Positions 1 through 12,400 of a stretch of 64,000 nucleotides of DNA are shown one piece after another; within the stretch, counting starts at the first letter, position 1, and every line of letters starts with the position of its first letter. Source of the DNA: Oxyruncus cristatus (Eukaryota; Chordata; Aves; Passeriformes; Cotingidae); contig VXAY01005673.1 of assembly GCA_013399855.1 (NCBI GenBank), positions 1 through 64,000 on the forward strand, written 5' to 3'. The notes under the pieces are model-generated. The model was not told where the DNA came from and did not search any database. It worked only from the letters and a program-made list of their open reading frames with translations. Made by a program: the position numbers and the translations under genes.

Positions 1-2385
1 CAGTCCCTCTCTGTTTGTAAACACCAGGTCTGGTGGGGCCCCAGTCATCAAAGCGCCAGAAGTGGGAGAAACGTCTGGTCCTATAAAAATGGCAAGTGGA
101 AGGGGTAGAGAAAGGAGGGCCTCTTTTTGTGAGGTGATGTAAGGAGAGGGCTTCATTTTTCACTTTAGCAGGTAGCACGTCATCCTGGGACAGGCAACGA
201 TGGATTCATTTCCGAAGTTGCTTGTCCCTGTGTTACTGCAGACACAAATATTCCCCCCAGTGCTTTTACAACACAGAGAGGAAAGTGACTTCATGGCATT
301 CCTTTTCTGACTGTTTCTCTGACATGTGCTTTCTAAACATAGATCTAAAAATCAGAAAGCACCAGGAGAATTATGGGTTTCTACACCCTATTGTGCTTTA
401 TAATAATTATAATTATTGTAAATACGGCTCAGACACTGTAATTTTCTGCTCTCCATTGGGTCTTTCTTTTTCATTTTCTTCTTCTTTTTATGACTGTTTT
501 CTAAGAAAGTTTTTGTATGTCACCTTATAGATGGGAAATGGCAGAGTCAGCTCTTAAAATAAAAGGAGAGGAGTGGCTTGGGGGGATGGAGAAGGGAGTG
601 ATGAGAAGGAGAGAGAAATGGCATATAGTCTGTGGTGAGGGCACCAGTGGTGACAATCAGGAGACCTAGTGCAGTACCTAACCTAACACCAACTTGCTGT
701 ATGATTATAGACTCTATCTTTGTACCTATTTTTGGTTGTGGAGGCCTTCTCTTATCTCTTATCTCATTGCCTGGCTCAGCAACTATTTGATCATAAGCTT
801 AGAGGTGCTAAGCACTTCCCTCATTCAATGTCTGGTTGAAGTTGTTGTAAGGAGATATGGTAAAGATATTTGAATAGGTGTCGTTTTTGTGGCATGGTTG
901 AAGTACAGTCAGGAAGAGCTGCTTTACACTATGGGTAGAGGTACACTATGGGATAAACTCTGGCCTTGTCCCCTGTGAGTGTCCAGACAGAGGTGTGTCT
1001 GAGGTGTGTCTTCCTGCCCGGGCAACTTGGTCTTATATCTGTGGACATTAAGGCATGGGGTAGAGTGGAGAGAGACTCAGAATCAGGTATATCCAGGATT
1101 TGTCCCACCAGTAAATCAGGATGTGGCCAGGCTATGGACTTAGAGGAGTAAAGTGTAAAATGCTCCTACATCTCGGAGAACAGACACAGGTAATGTCACC
1201 TGGAGATTTGCACAGGAGCAGTGAGGAAAGGAAAGATGCAGCAAACAGCATCAGGGGAAAGACAAATCTAGATACCCTGGAGTCAGGCAAGAGAGTTTAC
1301 ACTGAATTCAGACTGAACGTAAAGAATTGGAAAGAAAATGGGAAAAGGTGAGCTAAGGATGGATAACATCTGGGTGCTAGAATGCAGAGGACAGTAGAAA
1401 ACCAGCAAAAATATCCATGGGATGTAGAGAATAGAAGAGAGGAAGACAGGCAAAGGAGAGATCATCTGGAATAAGAATCAGTATTTTAAAATAAGGAATG
1501 AGTTGAAACATTATTACCAGAAAGACAGCAGAGATTCAGACTGAACTGCAATAACTGATCCAACTTTTGTCCTAACAGAATAGAGAAGTCTCTCACTGAG
1601 AGCTTGAATTTTTTCCTGTTCTCAAGAATCTCCACTGGAGACATCTAAAGGAAATTAAAGAGTAGAAAGGTGTACCATGCCACACAACGTGGGGAACCTT
1701 GGGTTTATACAATTTTAAAGCAAATGGAGGAGTCTTTCTGAGTGACTTTCTACCAAGAGTGTAAGGTTTCCAGTGTGTACTATGGGTGTGAGAGATGTAG
1801 GTATTATTGTGCCAATGAAAAGAGAAGATTGCAGCTGGTGATAGGACTCAGGCTTTTGGCTTCTAGTTCCAGGCTTGAGAAGGGATTGACTGTGGCCTGA
1901 AAGTGAAAAGTGGGTTAATGGAGTTTTCCTCTAACTCTAACTGCCTTTTCCACTAACTGCCTTTTCCACTGTCCTACAGCAACCTACTGAATCACTCTCT
2001 TAGTATAGCAACACCAATTAATTGCCTCACAGATGGTTTCCTTGATGCTGAATTTGCTGCTTGCAAAGTGCCCAGAAATCTGCTGCTGAAAGGTGATTTG
2101 GAGGAACATTATCCCTCTACTATATGGGGAAGGAACGTCTTACAGGAAAGTTTGTGTATTTGCCTCCAACCATCCATAAATACACTGCTGTTGTTTCAGG
2201 CAATGCAATAGGCTGAGCAGAGCCCTGTGCATTGAAAGGAACATTTGCCATAGTATTTGGAAATAAGTCAAATCATCTGCTATTTGCATTTCTTACAAAT
2301 ACCACAGATTCCTTATGTTTGTGCCTCCACCATTCCAAGCTGTTGCTTTGACTTGCTAATAGGTTTCTGTTGTAAAAAAACCCAT
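1..2385. other. Non-coding unique sequence, no gene seen
   Basis: Both strands are closed by frequent stops. The longest open frame (222-530, plus strand, 102 codons) is rich in Ser, Phe, Tyr and Cys, as translated AT/pyrimidine-rich DNA tends to be, and shows no domain. A purine-rich patch lies at about 540-620 (gga/gag words). Apart from the short tandem duplication at 1937-1970, I see no repeat family. This is likely intergenic or intronic. Confidence 0.6.
1937..1970. repeat. 16-bp tandem duplication, about 2.1 copies
   Basis: The unit ctaactgccttttcca occurs twice head to tail without mismatch, followed by the first two bases of a third copy. The exact identity suggests a recent replication-slippage duplication. 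No coding or regulatory role is evident. Confidence 0.85.
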
Positions 2386-2388
2386 GTG

Positions 2389-2440
2389 TTTTTTTTTTAA
2401 TTTTTTTTTTTTATATATAGATATATATATATATATTTAT
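2389..2440. repeat. T-rich tract followed by (AT)n
   Basis: A run of T residues broken by one AA passes into an alternating AT stretch interrupted by a G around 2420. This is low-complexity DNA that is easily unwound and probably length-polymorphic. It is not a LINE tail that I can link to any adjacent element. Confidence 0.85.
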
Positions 2441-5400
2441 GGAGCTAGCACTCAGATGTTACTTTGTGCTGAAAGAGACAGCAAGAATATGCAGTCTGCT
2501 GGATTCCAGAAGGAAAGGTCTGTAGAGATCCTGGAGGGAAAACTGCCAGGCAGGTATTTATGAAAAGGAGGTGATCTGGTTGAATTCAAGAAGGTACTAC
2601 ATGTTCTTATCTGGTATCAATTCACAGTTTCATCAAATTCATTGGAGCTATGCTGATTTATAACTACTGAGGGTTTAGACAATCCTACATAAACAACTCT
2701 AATGAAGCCCCTTTCAAGGCAACAAGAATTAGTACAAAGAGATAAATCTTGATAAACTCTAGGTCCTCGACAATTGTCTTCCAAATTCTGCTCTTTTTTG
2801 TCAGTGTAAAGAATGTATGGAGATTTCCTGATCCAAATTCAGGCCTTCACTTTCCATTACTCTCAGCTTTGCTGATGCAACTCCTCAAGCCTGTGATGAG
2901 TCACTGATCACAATTAAAAAGAAACAGAAAACACAGAGAGGGGCATTCCCACAAGCGACTGCATCAGGTGAGAGATAGTGTATGGAGCTAGGTTCATGAG
3001 CCAAATTCTGGTTTGACCCAAGGAGAAATATATAGCAATGGAGTGGAGTCACTGAGCCTTGCACTCTCAAGTTGGGATTGGCTGACTTTCCAAGAGACGG
3101 ATGTTACCTTAATCAGCAGTCACCAAGGCTTGCAGAAGATAGGACTGGGAGAAAAGTTATGGCTGGTACTGAGCAGATATTAAGAAGAAAGCTGGACTAA
3201 AAATGCCTGTGGATCCCTGGGTGCATGCACAGCTAAGGATTTAGCCACTCAGGCAGCAGCCATTCTTTGTGGCCCTACATCACCTTCCCCACAGATCCGC
3301 TCGTGGTGTAGCAGCAGCGCTCAGCAGCTGTTCCCCAGCAGTGGGTGGAGGATGGCTGGTAGGTTACCCACCACTCTTCATTGCAAGACTGCCAGAGGGC
3401 TGTGCGGCACCTGCTGCACCTCTCTGGGCCCTGAGTATTGGTTTTGCAAGACTTAACATGGCCCCCAGGGCAATGCGTGTTGCTGAGAGGACTCAAAGAG
3501 GGAAGAGTGTGAGGTTCTCCAGAACTGGCATTTTAATTTTAGCATGCGGAGGTACAAGGTAATGCAACATGAAAGATCAAATTAAGCTACTTATGTAACA
3601 TGACAGACCCTAAATTATTTATTTCTTACTCAGGAAAGCATCAAGGTCCTTTTCAGGCTCCTTGAGCAATACTGATCACAATAGCTAGCACTGAAAAGGC
3701 TGTATTATGATACTTTCCTATGAATTGGAATTATGTCTACATTTGAAACGATGTACTCAGATTTTGTCACTTTTCTGAAAGACATATCAGAAATAGAAGA
3801 TGTCTAAAGATAGATTATACAAATTATTAGAAGACTTAGAAGCATTTCACAAAGAAAAGATTAGGACCGTTAATTTAGTGAGAGGGATGTGACATGGGAA
3901 TGAAAAGAACAATGGCAGGGAGAAGGCACATAATATACTACCATTTATTCTTTATTAAAATACCAGAATGAGAAAGAAAAAGATCATGACTTAAAATACT
4001 GCACCTGAAATACTAATAAAGGAACATACTGCATTACACAGTATGTAACCTGTGGGATTCACTGTTTGAAAATATGACTGGGGCCAAGAGCTTGGGAAGA
4101 CATTACTCTCACATTTTCCATACAAGAGCAATAAAAATATCATCCGCCCCTACACAAGCTGGGCTAAAAACCTACACGGGATATAAATCTTCATCTTGCA
4201 TGACAATAATTGCTGGGGGCCAGACATGGAAGCCTATTGTATAACTGTCCACTACGAGAGTTTTACTATCACCCATGAAGCATGTGGTGCTGGCTGTTGG
4301 CAGAGATGTGCTGCTGAGGGGGATGCTGCTGTTTTCCCTTGCCATCCCTCCCTTCTCCGTACACCTTTTCCTCTGGAGCAGGTTCTTTACCTGTGCTGGG
4401 GATCTCTGCATCTGTGGTACAGACCACCTTCCTCATTGCTCACAGCAGCAGGGGTTGTTTTTGGTGTGCATGGTGTTGTTCTGGTGAGGTGGCTGAAAAG
4501 AGACGTGCCTCTCACACTGGGAGTTGGGAAAGCTGGCAGTCATTCACCTGGCTCCCTGCAGGGGCCAGCTATAGGAGTCAGCTGCAAGGGAGATGCCCAT
4601 CTGTTGCAGACATCGGTGTTCCCTTGAGACAGAGATTTTAGGGTGAATCACTGCTACTGTGAGCGGCCACCATGTGAAAGCATGAAACAGTTCCCGTAGG
4701 CAGCTAGCACCCAGACTGTGAATTTTTCTGGAGAGAAGGGCTGTAAGTCTGGCTTTGGCCCAAAATTTCGTACAGAGCTAGTGCAGAGAACCAAAGGTTC
4801 TGATGTTTGAAGGTGGTGCCCAACACGGAGTTGGGGAAAATAAATTCAGGGGCAGTTGTCTCTGGAAAGGCTCCATCAAAATGTGAATGCAACAAGAAAG
4901 AGGTGCTGTCTCCCTTGCCAAAAGATGCTTTATTACTATTCATCTGCAGTATGATGAGATGCCAGTCAAGAATGAGACTATGCTGCTTGAGGCAATATTC
5001 ATACAGAGCAGCAGATACAAATCTAACAGATGTGGCTACTTCAATGTCTAGAAGTGAAGAGGCATCACGGGAACACCAAGGCCGCATGTTGTCCTAACAT
5101 GCCAAAAAATTTTTCCAATGATGTAAGTTCTTCTTAGCTCTTGCTTGATGATTTTCAGGGCAAGACTCTCAGCTTTTCCATGGGAAGAGTAATTCTGAAA
5201 GGTATTTGCAAACTGGATCAATTATTTTTGGAATTTTCTTACAAAATGGATTCTTCCAGTGTTTCCAGCTGGGATTTGGGGTTTTACACTTTGTAGTTTG
5301 TTCACATCCTGGAATTTCAAAGCATCAGTTAGAAGTCCTAATTCATGTCCATTTCATGTTTTGCAGTGATCTCTGACTATTGTAGGATAAAGTTTTCATG

Positions 5401-5451
5401 CATAATATAGCAAGAGATTTGAGGCTGTCTATTCTTCTATTTTTATGCACA
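2441..5451. other. Non-coding unique sequence, no gene seen
   Basis: There are several overlapping open frames of 70-143 codons between 3269 and 5100 on both strands, the longest at 4196-4627 (plus) and 4704-5087 (minus). They overlap one another in different frames, have no recognisable motifs, and contain irregular Cys/Ser/Leu-rich composition. The 3250-3500 stretch is locally GC-richer with a few CpG but is too small and weak for a CpG island. The remainder is AT-rich unique DNA. Confidence 0.55.
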
Positions 5452-5665
5452 ATTAAGGGCAGCTTTTATATAGTACTAATTAAAAAAATCTTATCTTTCT
5501 CTACAGATCAAAGAGACTTTTGTTTGTTTTGTAATGAAACAGTCTGACAAAAAGTCAAACACAAAAAGTGTCAAACTACTTCATTACAAAACAAACAGGA
5601 GACACTTTGATCTGTGAAAAAAGATAAGGTGTTTCGATTAGTACTAAATAACAGCTGTCCATCAT
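5452..5665. repeat. Long imperfect palindrome (hairpin, MITE-like)
   Basis: The left arm from about 5452 to 5548 is the reverse complement of the right arm from about 5570 to 5665, with a centre near 5559. Blocks that pair exactly are 5471-5480 with 5637-5646 (10 bp, tagtactaat), 5503-5513 with 5605-5615 (11 bp, acagatcaaag) and 5521-5538 with 5580-5597 (18 bp, tgtttgttttgtaatgaa). Between these, pairing continues with mismatches and a 1-bp offset (position sums shift from 11117 to 11118). Pairing also continues outward through cagct at 5460-5464 with agctg at 5653-5657, then fades. The element has no coding capacity. Fully palindromic non-autonomous DNA transposons and old vertebrate hairpin repeats have this form; an inverted duplication or a hairpin RNA precursor are alternatives. 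I do not see convincing target-site duplications: flanking octamers at 5452-5459 and 5658-5665 differ. Confidence 0.85.
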
Positions 5666-6258
5666 GATTTAAGAAAGGAAATAAAATGCCAATATTTCAA
5701 GTCTTTCATATGGTGATGTGCATGCTGAGGAGCTCTCATTAAGTTAAAAAGCATTACAATGAAAATTGGGATAAAATTTTGAATTTTGCTATTTATGAAT
5801 ATGTATTTCTCAACCCAGAACAAAGAAGATGCCCATACTGACATATTTTGCTTGGGGAATTTTCCATATTCCTATTTGGTTATTAAAAACAAGGTATTTA
5901 GTAAAAACATCTTTTAGGACAAAAAGCTGTGCTTAAAAACATTCCAGCCTGCTCTGTCTGTGGACACTGGTTTCAGCTGTAGCCATGCTGGGTGGGGTAT
6001 GGAGGTAAATAGCATAATGCAGAAGCAGCTTCACTGACGTGCTGCTGGCAGGTCTGCAGCCGGGTGCGATGCAGATGCAGTGCTCCAAGCCCATATCACC
6101 TGGTCAAGTCATTCTGGACATAGAGCTAAACCCTTCTTCACTGCACCATGAAGCCACATGCATTCATGGAGGTGTTGAGGGGAAGGCAGATGAGCTGAGG
6201 TCTTGCAGACAGCGCTGCCTGTTAAGTAGTGGCAACTGATCCCAGTCTTCTCTGCAAG
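5666..6258. other. Non-coding sequence upstream of the exon candidate
   Basis: No open frame of note on either strand. The segment is AT-rich to about 5940 and then GC-richer. There is no clear TATA box or CpG island to mark a promoter for the exon-like segment that follows; a CRE-like half site (tgacg) occurs near 6036. Just before 6259 the stretch cccagtcttctctgcaag reads as a modest polypyrimidine tract with an AG, so a splice acceptor is more plausible there than a transcription start. Confidence 0.4.
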
Positions 6259-6260
6259 GA

Positions 6261-6398
6261 ATGAAGTGCCCTCTCGGTGCGGTTCTGCTGAGCTTTTTCA
6301 TGTTCCTGGTCCAGGGCAAGTGTTTTGAAGCTGGCTGTGTCAAATTTTGCCAAAAGCAATGCAAGTCTGCTCTTAGAAAAACAATGGTTATCTATTAG
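6261..6398 (+). CDS. Candidate small secreted Cys-rich peptide or first coding exon
   Basis: I do not recognise this as a known gene. ATG at 6261 opens a 45-codon frame ending with TAG at 6396-6398. Residues 1-19 (MKCPLGAVLLSFFMFLVQG) look like a secretory signal peptide: a Lys near the start, an uncharged hydrophobic core of about 13 residues, and V-Q-G before a predicted cleavage at Gly19/Lys20. The remainder is basic and holds four cysteines at residues 21, 26, 30 and 34, spaced C-x4-C-x3-C-x3-C, then a Lys/Arg-containing tail. An acceptor-like AG lies at 6257-6258, two bases before the ATG, and a perfect GTAAGT donor starts at 6398, inside the stop codon. If spliced there, the stop disappears and the frame continues in phase 2 into an unknown downstream exon. 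First exons of small secreted defensin-like or protease-inhibitor-like genes are built this way, but no cysteine-rich partner exon was found and chance is a serious alternative. Confidence 0.25.
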   Translation: MKCPLGAVLLSFFMFLVQGKCFEAGCVKFCQKQCKSALRKTMVIY

Positions 6399-6403
6399 TA
6401 AGT
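6398..6403 (+). other. Putative splice donor overlapping the stop codon
   Basis: The bases gtaagt match the U1-optimal intron start. The preceding exon base is A rather than the preferred G. The G of the in-frame TAG is the first intron base, so splicing would remove the stop from the 6261 reading frame. The supporting evidence is only the motif and its position beside a signal-peptide-like frame. Confidence 0.25.
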
Positions 6404-9400
6404 ATTTCCACCGAGTCTCCCTAGTTCTGTGTGTTGTGCAAACCTGGTGAAGGGAAACTCCCATCCCGGGGAGCTGCACTAGCAGAGGGAGCATAAACTG
6501 CAGGAAGACTCCATTCCTGCTAATGAGGCCAGTGTGATGGATGACAAGGTGGTGGGCAAGCATTTTAGAAGGGTCAATCAATGATCTGAGCTGTGGAGTT
6601 AATTCTGCTTTTCCTTCCACTTTGCTTTTAACAGGCAGTGAATTTCCTACAGGAACCCCATGGAAAGGGTCCTCAAAACAACGTCCTGTGATCTCATGGG
6701 CAAGCAAACATCAGTCTCAGTCCAATTCTTGAACGTCAACTCTGCCCCTTGTTCCCGGATCATTGAGAGCTGCTGGGCTCCTGTTTATCTCACCTTTGGT
6801 CCTGCTCTGTGTTTACAGTTAAGCTGTTCATTCAAGTGCCATATAAGTTTGTTAGGATTTGCTGAGGGAGCAAAGGTCTTCAAGCAGAAGATGAGAACAG
6901 AGGAAAAACAGCCTCTGTCTGCCACGCTTCTCCAGGGCTTCCTTCAGAGAGGTTACTCAAGAAGGGGTGGCAGCTAATATGTACAAAAAAAAAAAAGAGC
7001 AGTAGCAGTATTTTGGCAAAATTCAGAGGCCTCCAAGACTTCCCTTCGTGGTTGTTTTTGACTGACTTCTCAGTGCCTTTGTGATGATGATGATGCAGTC
7101 ATTGCTGATTTTTCTTCTAGTATTTTATCAGTAATGTTTTTTATGGTTGCACTCAATTCTGAAATACAGATGGTGTGACTGCTTCTACTGCCTCACCCCA
7201 GCCCTTTACATTTATAGACTTCCATATTTGTGTTATATCTGTGGTAGATAATATAAACAAATAAAGTGTCATGGGGAGAAAGTATACCTTTTGCTTGGAC
7301 CAAAACACACCACTAGGAAAAAAGACAAGCTTTCAGGCATGCAGGGGCAGGTTCACCCTCACTTGCTCATATCCTACAGTAATATAAGACATCCAAATTC
7401 AGCATTTTAGTTCTTCAAAGAAGAAAATCTTGTCAGGCTGGGCCTTTTTAACAGGATCCTTGATACCTTACAGCACAGGCCTCCAGTGCTGTAAGAATCC
7501 CTCAGTCATTGCTGTGACTGAAATACAACAAAATTATTGTGAGGCGAGAAATTCAAGGCTGTGACTGAAAGGCAATAACCTCTTGCTTAAGAGGCAAACA
7601 GAAGTGGGAGCCATTGGAGAAGAATGCTAACTTAGGCAGAGACTAAGACCCATCTGCATACTGAAGGACAGCAAAAATATTGTATGAAGATGGAAAACAG
7701 GTGATTGTTTGTACAATTTCAAAGACACTCTTGAAATAATATTTATGAAGGGTCAGGAGAGGAAAATCCATCTATTTATTCAGGAAACCACACTGAATAA
7801 AACTGGAAATGGCAACAACACCAGAGGTCAAGACCAGGCATGGGAGTCATGTTTCAACCACTTCCTTCAGGCTGGCGGTGATGTCAGGGAAGGGTGACCA
7901 TGCAGGTGGCTCAGGCCTGGGGTGGTGGCTCTGGTGGCAAGAACAAGTCTAAAAAAGCAAGCTCCTGTACAGGTTAAGAGCTAGTCCTCTTGGTAGGCAC
8001 TGTGATGTAAATGAGAAGGATTAAAGCTAAGAGGCTAAGGTGAGGAGATAGCTGGACGAACTGAAGGAATAAACACACTGGAGGTGGACTTATGTGTTTT
8101 GCTGTATTTTGCAACTTGGGAGTCTGAGGAATCACATCTGGGGTTGCAGGACTGACCCTAAGTGAAAGCTATCCCTGTCCAGAGTGACCACCTCCATCCC
8201 ATGTACGCCCAAGGAGTATCTACTGCAGTGACCATTATCTGCGTGTCCTTTCTGGCTGGGTCTGTCATTTGGTGACTCAAAGATTCCCTTATTTCCCATT
8301 TCCCATATAAATATATCCCTAAATCACAGTCCCCTTCTCCACTAACCACATCCTCCCCAGGCTCATATAAGGGAAGGTCAGTCACCCCTCCAGGCATTAA
8401 TCAGCTTCCTTTACAGGCTTCCCCTGTTGGGGGGACCCAGTATCCTTACACAGTCCATGTGCTCTGTAGCCACGTCAGCCACAGAGTGGCATCTCCTGAG
8501 GCTACCCCAGAGCTACCCCTTCGGTGCGTGACATTTCCACAAAGGCCCTTCTTTGCTTTTCCCCTCAAGACAGTCCCGAAGATCAAACACTACAATGCAC
8601 ACCATGTTGTGGTGGAGTAGGTGCTGCTGGGATTGCAGAGAGGGAGAGGGATTACTCTCACAAGGGTTCCTTCAGCCAGTTTTCTTATTTGCTTACTACA
8701 GGTACCCTTCCTTTTCCAAGCAGGTATCAAAAGGTGAGCCAGGTCTGGTGAGCCAGCCATCATCAGTGTATATGAGGGGTCTGTGGCATCATGCCATGTA
8801 ACTCAGGTTGGCAGTATATGCATGTGCAAGCCCTGCCCTCAAATCCCAAGAAACGCCTTTGGCTGCATGTTCTGGAAATAGCGTAGCACCAGGTATACCC
8901 TACGCCTTACACCTTTTCTCTGGGACAATAAGATGACTGTCCCTGTCAAGCCATGTCTCTGGAAACGTCCTTGTTCTCCATGCTGCAGTGAAGGACCGAG
9001 GAGACCACGGTCATCTCTGCTCTGAGCTCAGCCTTGGCTCGCCACTTGCGACCTTGTACACACATATCTCATAACCACACAGGACCTTGGTCTGGTCCTA
9101 TGCTCAACACAGAGGGCTGCATCCCATGTTCTCTGTTTTATACCTCCAGCTGGGGATCTGCTCATGTCCTGGTAGCTGGGTGTCCAAATGGGTGCATCAA
9201 CACTCAATGGGAGAGGAGCACAAGTTTTCAGGGGTCATGACCTCCTCCAGGGTACACCAGGAAATCTGTGGACAGGACAACATAAACCCTTTTCTTTCTT
9301 GACAAAAGTAATCTCTAGATGAGATTATGGGCTTTTGGCCCGAGTGGAACTTCCCACCTACTGGTTCCACAACTTAATTGAGAACTAGTTTTCTGTCACT

Positions 9401-12400
9401 TCCTCTCAGCAGCCACTCTGAGAAGCTCTGGTCCATGAAAACAAAGCACTTACCTTGGCCTCATGCTAGAGCTGAATATGCCAAGCAGATAGCCAGTCGG
9501 CCGTTTCTTCCCATCTCTCCAGTGGGGGATCGCGGGACGCTTTGATCATGTCCTCTGAGTGAGGACAGCTGGGCTGTAAATCAAGGTCCCTGCTGCTCTG
9601 AACTCTTTCGTCCACCAAGCTCCACATAGAGAAAAGGGACATGTTTTTCCTCTCCATGCAGGGGTGAGCCAGGGTGAAACCTAGACCTGACAACTGGGCC
9701 AATAGACCTCTTTGTGCCATTCACTTCTTGCTTTTGCAGGAATTTTCCACCTTAAAACCCCATCTAGCTACTCCTCTTCCATGCAAATAATATAGGCAAG
9801 AGGTCAGCTTCTTTCTTGTGTAAAGAACGACCAATTACACTTAGATGATAAGCTGAAAAAGTGCCAAATTTCTTTTTATAGCTTCTTTATTGCTCCCTGT
9901 CTGTGTATATAGAATGAGGAGAGCTGTGATTTACGTGGTAACTTTAAGGCTGATCTGTGAAGGAGGCTGGAATAGACCGAGATAATTTTAAGGCAAATGG
10001 GTCATAAAAAATAAACAAACAATGTGTAGCTACTGAAGCATGCCTGCTGCCTCTTCCATCTTAAAAGGCATGAAGGCAAGGCACGTGAGGTCAAGGACAG
10101 CAAATTAGGAGGGAAGTTCGAAGGAGGCTCAATACTGCTTCTGATGTTACCCAACCTTTAGCCAAAGCTCCACTTCTGCAACCACTTTTCCAATGAGCTC
10201 ATAACCTCTGTTAAACATACCATGACCCTGGAGGGGTTGTGTTCAGTAACTGGGCTCTGAAACAGCCTTCTACTCCAGGCAAATACCCTCACCCTTTTAA
10301 GATGGAATTCAATATATTTCTGAAATGTCGGGCCTGTGAAAAATGAGGACCAGGCTGGGTGAGCCAGGCAGCCCATACAATCTCACATTCCTTGGCTGAA
10401 AACAGGTAATGGTTGTGTACAATTCTTGTACGAATCAGGACTGCAATCTACTGGATTCTTCTCTACCCCTCTCTGGCTGTCACCCTCTATCACCCTCCTC
10501 ATTTGAAGTTTCCAGGTCTCTCTTTTCAGTTCCAGAGGGGTATTGTCCCGCAGACAAAACATTAATTAGAGCTTCTGTTGATACTATCACACTAATTTTG
10601 TGTCCTTGCAGATGCCAAGTGAGTGGAACAGCCTCCCTGTCTGCAGTCCCCAGAGGGCTGCTGATCCCCTCTCCACATTCCACCTGGTGCAGGAAAACAC
10701 CAGAGCGTTAGAAAGACACCCATAAATCTTGTATGCTTTGTGTATCCTTGCTCTTAAAAAAGCACCATGCTCTACAACTTCTTTACTTGGGTGGACTTGC
10801 TATGCACTTGTATCCAGGCCCAGAGAAGCTCAGGATGCAGTCTAGAAAGACAGGGCTTTCCTGAGGGCTTATCATCTCTTGCACCATGCTTTCTGGCATC
10901 AGTTTTCAATCCTGATGGCAGCCTTCAAGCAAACAAGGCTGGATTTTGGACTGGAGTAATTTCATTTACCGCCACGTATTTGACAGCAGGCTAATGGGTC
11001 CTTGCTTTGTTCATGGTACTGCTCCTGCAGCATGTTCATCTGCTGACACTGATGAGCAGAAGCTAAAGTTGCAATGAAACCTATCTGCCTCCCTTGGGGC
11101 CTCACTCCCAAGTTCGGTGATTGACAACGGAAGGATCATGTCCAGTGAGCACTTGGCATTGAGTTTTGCTGGGCCCTCTGGGTCTTAGAGGGCTGCACAT
11201 ATGTGCTATGATTTCTTCTTCTTGGGACTTGACTTACTCAAAGTTGGGTGAAGGGAACAATTCTTTGGGTGTTTCCTGCTACCAACACTGGCTTTTCTGG
11301 TCACTGCCATTGGATGTAATTCCCACTCTGAAGGATACTTTGAAGCAACTGAGGAGCATTTTAGCCTGGGCTTCTTGCATGAAGGTGCTGGGGATTTTGG
11401 CCAATTGGAAAATCTCAGTCCTGAGATTTAGAGTGAAGATGGAATGAAAACGTAACCGATAGGATGTACAAGAAAGTCATCACTTCCTTCCAGGCAGCAG
11501 TTTCCCACAGAAACAGGACATGTTTGTCATGCAGAAAAATGTAAACAGTAAGCTCTGCCTATACACATTGGCCAGAGATGTGTTTTGAAGAGGCAGGAAA
11601 ACCTGTCATGCTGGTGCAGCTGCCCATAAGAGCAGGTGATTAGAGAACAACAGGCAGCCCTGCCAAATGACCAGGCTGATGCCAGAACCCTGCAGTTGCT
11701 GTGGACCATATCTGAGTCATGTGCAGGGTCCAGAGACTTCCCTTGCAGTGCAGAAAATGAGCAAGGCTTTCCTCTGAGTGCTGCATTCTTCCTGGTGCAA
11801 ATTGCTGTTGTGACCTCCAGGTGTAGGCACGTCAATTATAAAACTGCACAAATTAATGCCTTACCCTTCTAACAATGTACCAGCAGAGGGAACACACAGG
11901 AAACATCCTGAGCCATAAAAGAAACTCAAAGTCACTCAAGCACACAAAACCCAGGCAGAGTAGGTGGACCTAACAGCATACACTGGAGATGGCAACTGTG
12001 CAGCACTATGCCCCGAGGCGAGCATGACCAAAAGCGTGTGCAGTGCTTAGGGCAACTGCAGGGCTTGTACACACTCCCTTTCTGCAGATACTCAACGTTG
12101 CATCATCACTTATCTCAAGGGGTTGCTAATGGGCATGCTCTGGGCATGCACTGTTATTAAAAAAGACATCCCGACAACAGTATGTACTGCTTGGGCTGGA
12201 GGTGAAGGGATATAGCTCAGAACCAGAATGTGGGGTGCGAGTATAGCCCTGAGTACACCAACAGACCTGCCAGTCTGTAGTGCTGGTGACATGCAGCCAC
12301 ATAGGTATGACATAGTGCAAAGGCCAGACTTTGCTTTCCTCTCCACTGACATGAAAAAAATATCTATTCCAGAATTTTATGCGAATGACTGCTGGTTTTG

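Noticed and set aside
3250..3500. CpG island or promoter
   Set aside because: Only a few CpG sites over about 250 bp; too small and weak.
6222..6707. 161-codon minus-strand frame opposite the 6261 exon candidate
   Set aside because: No motif or signal; an antisense frame opposite the more convincing signal-peptide frame.
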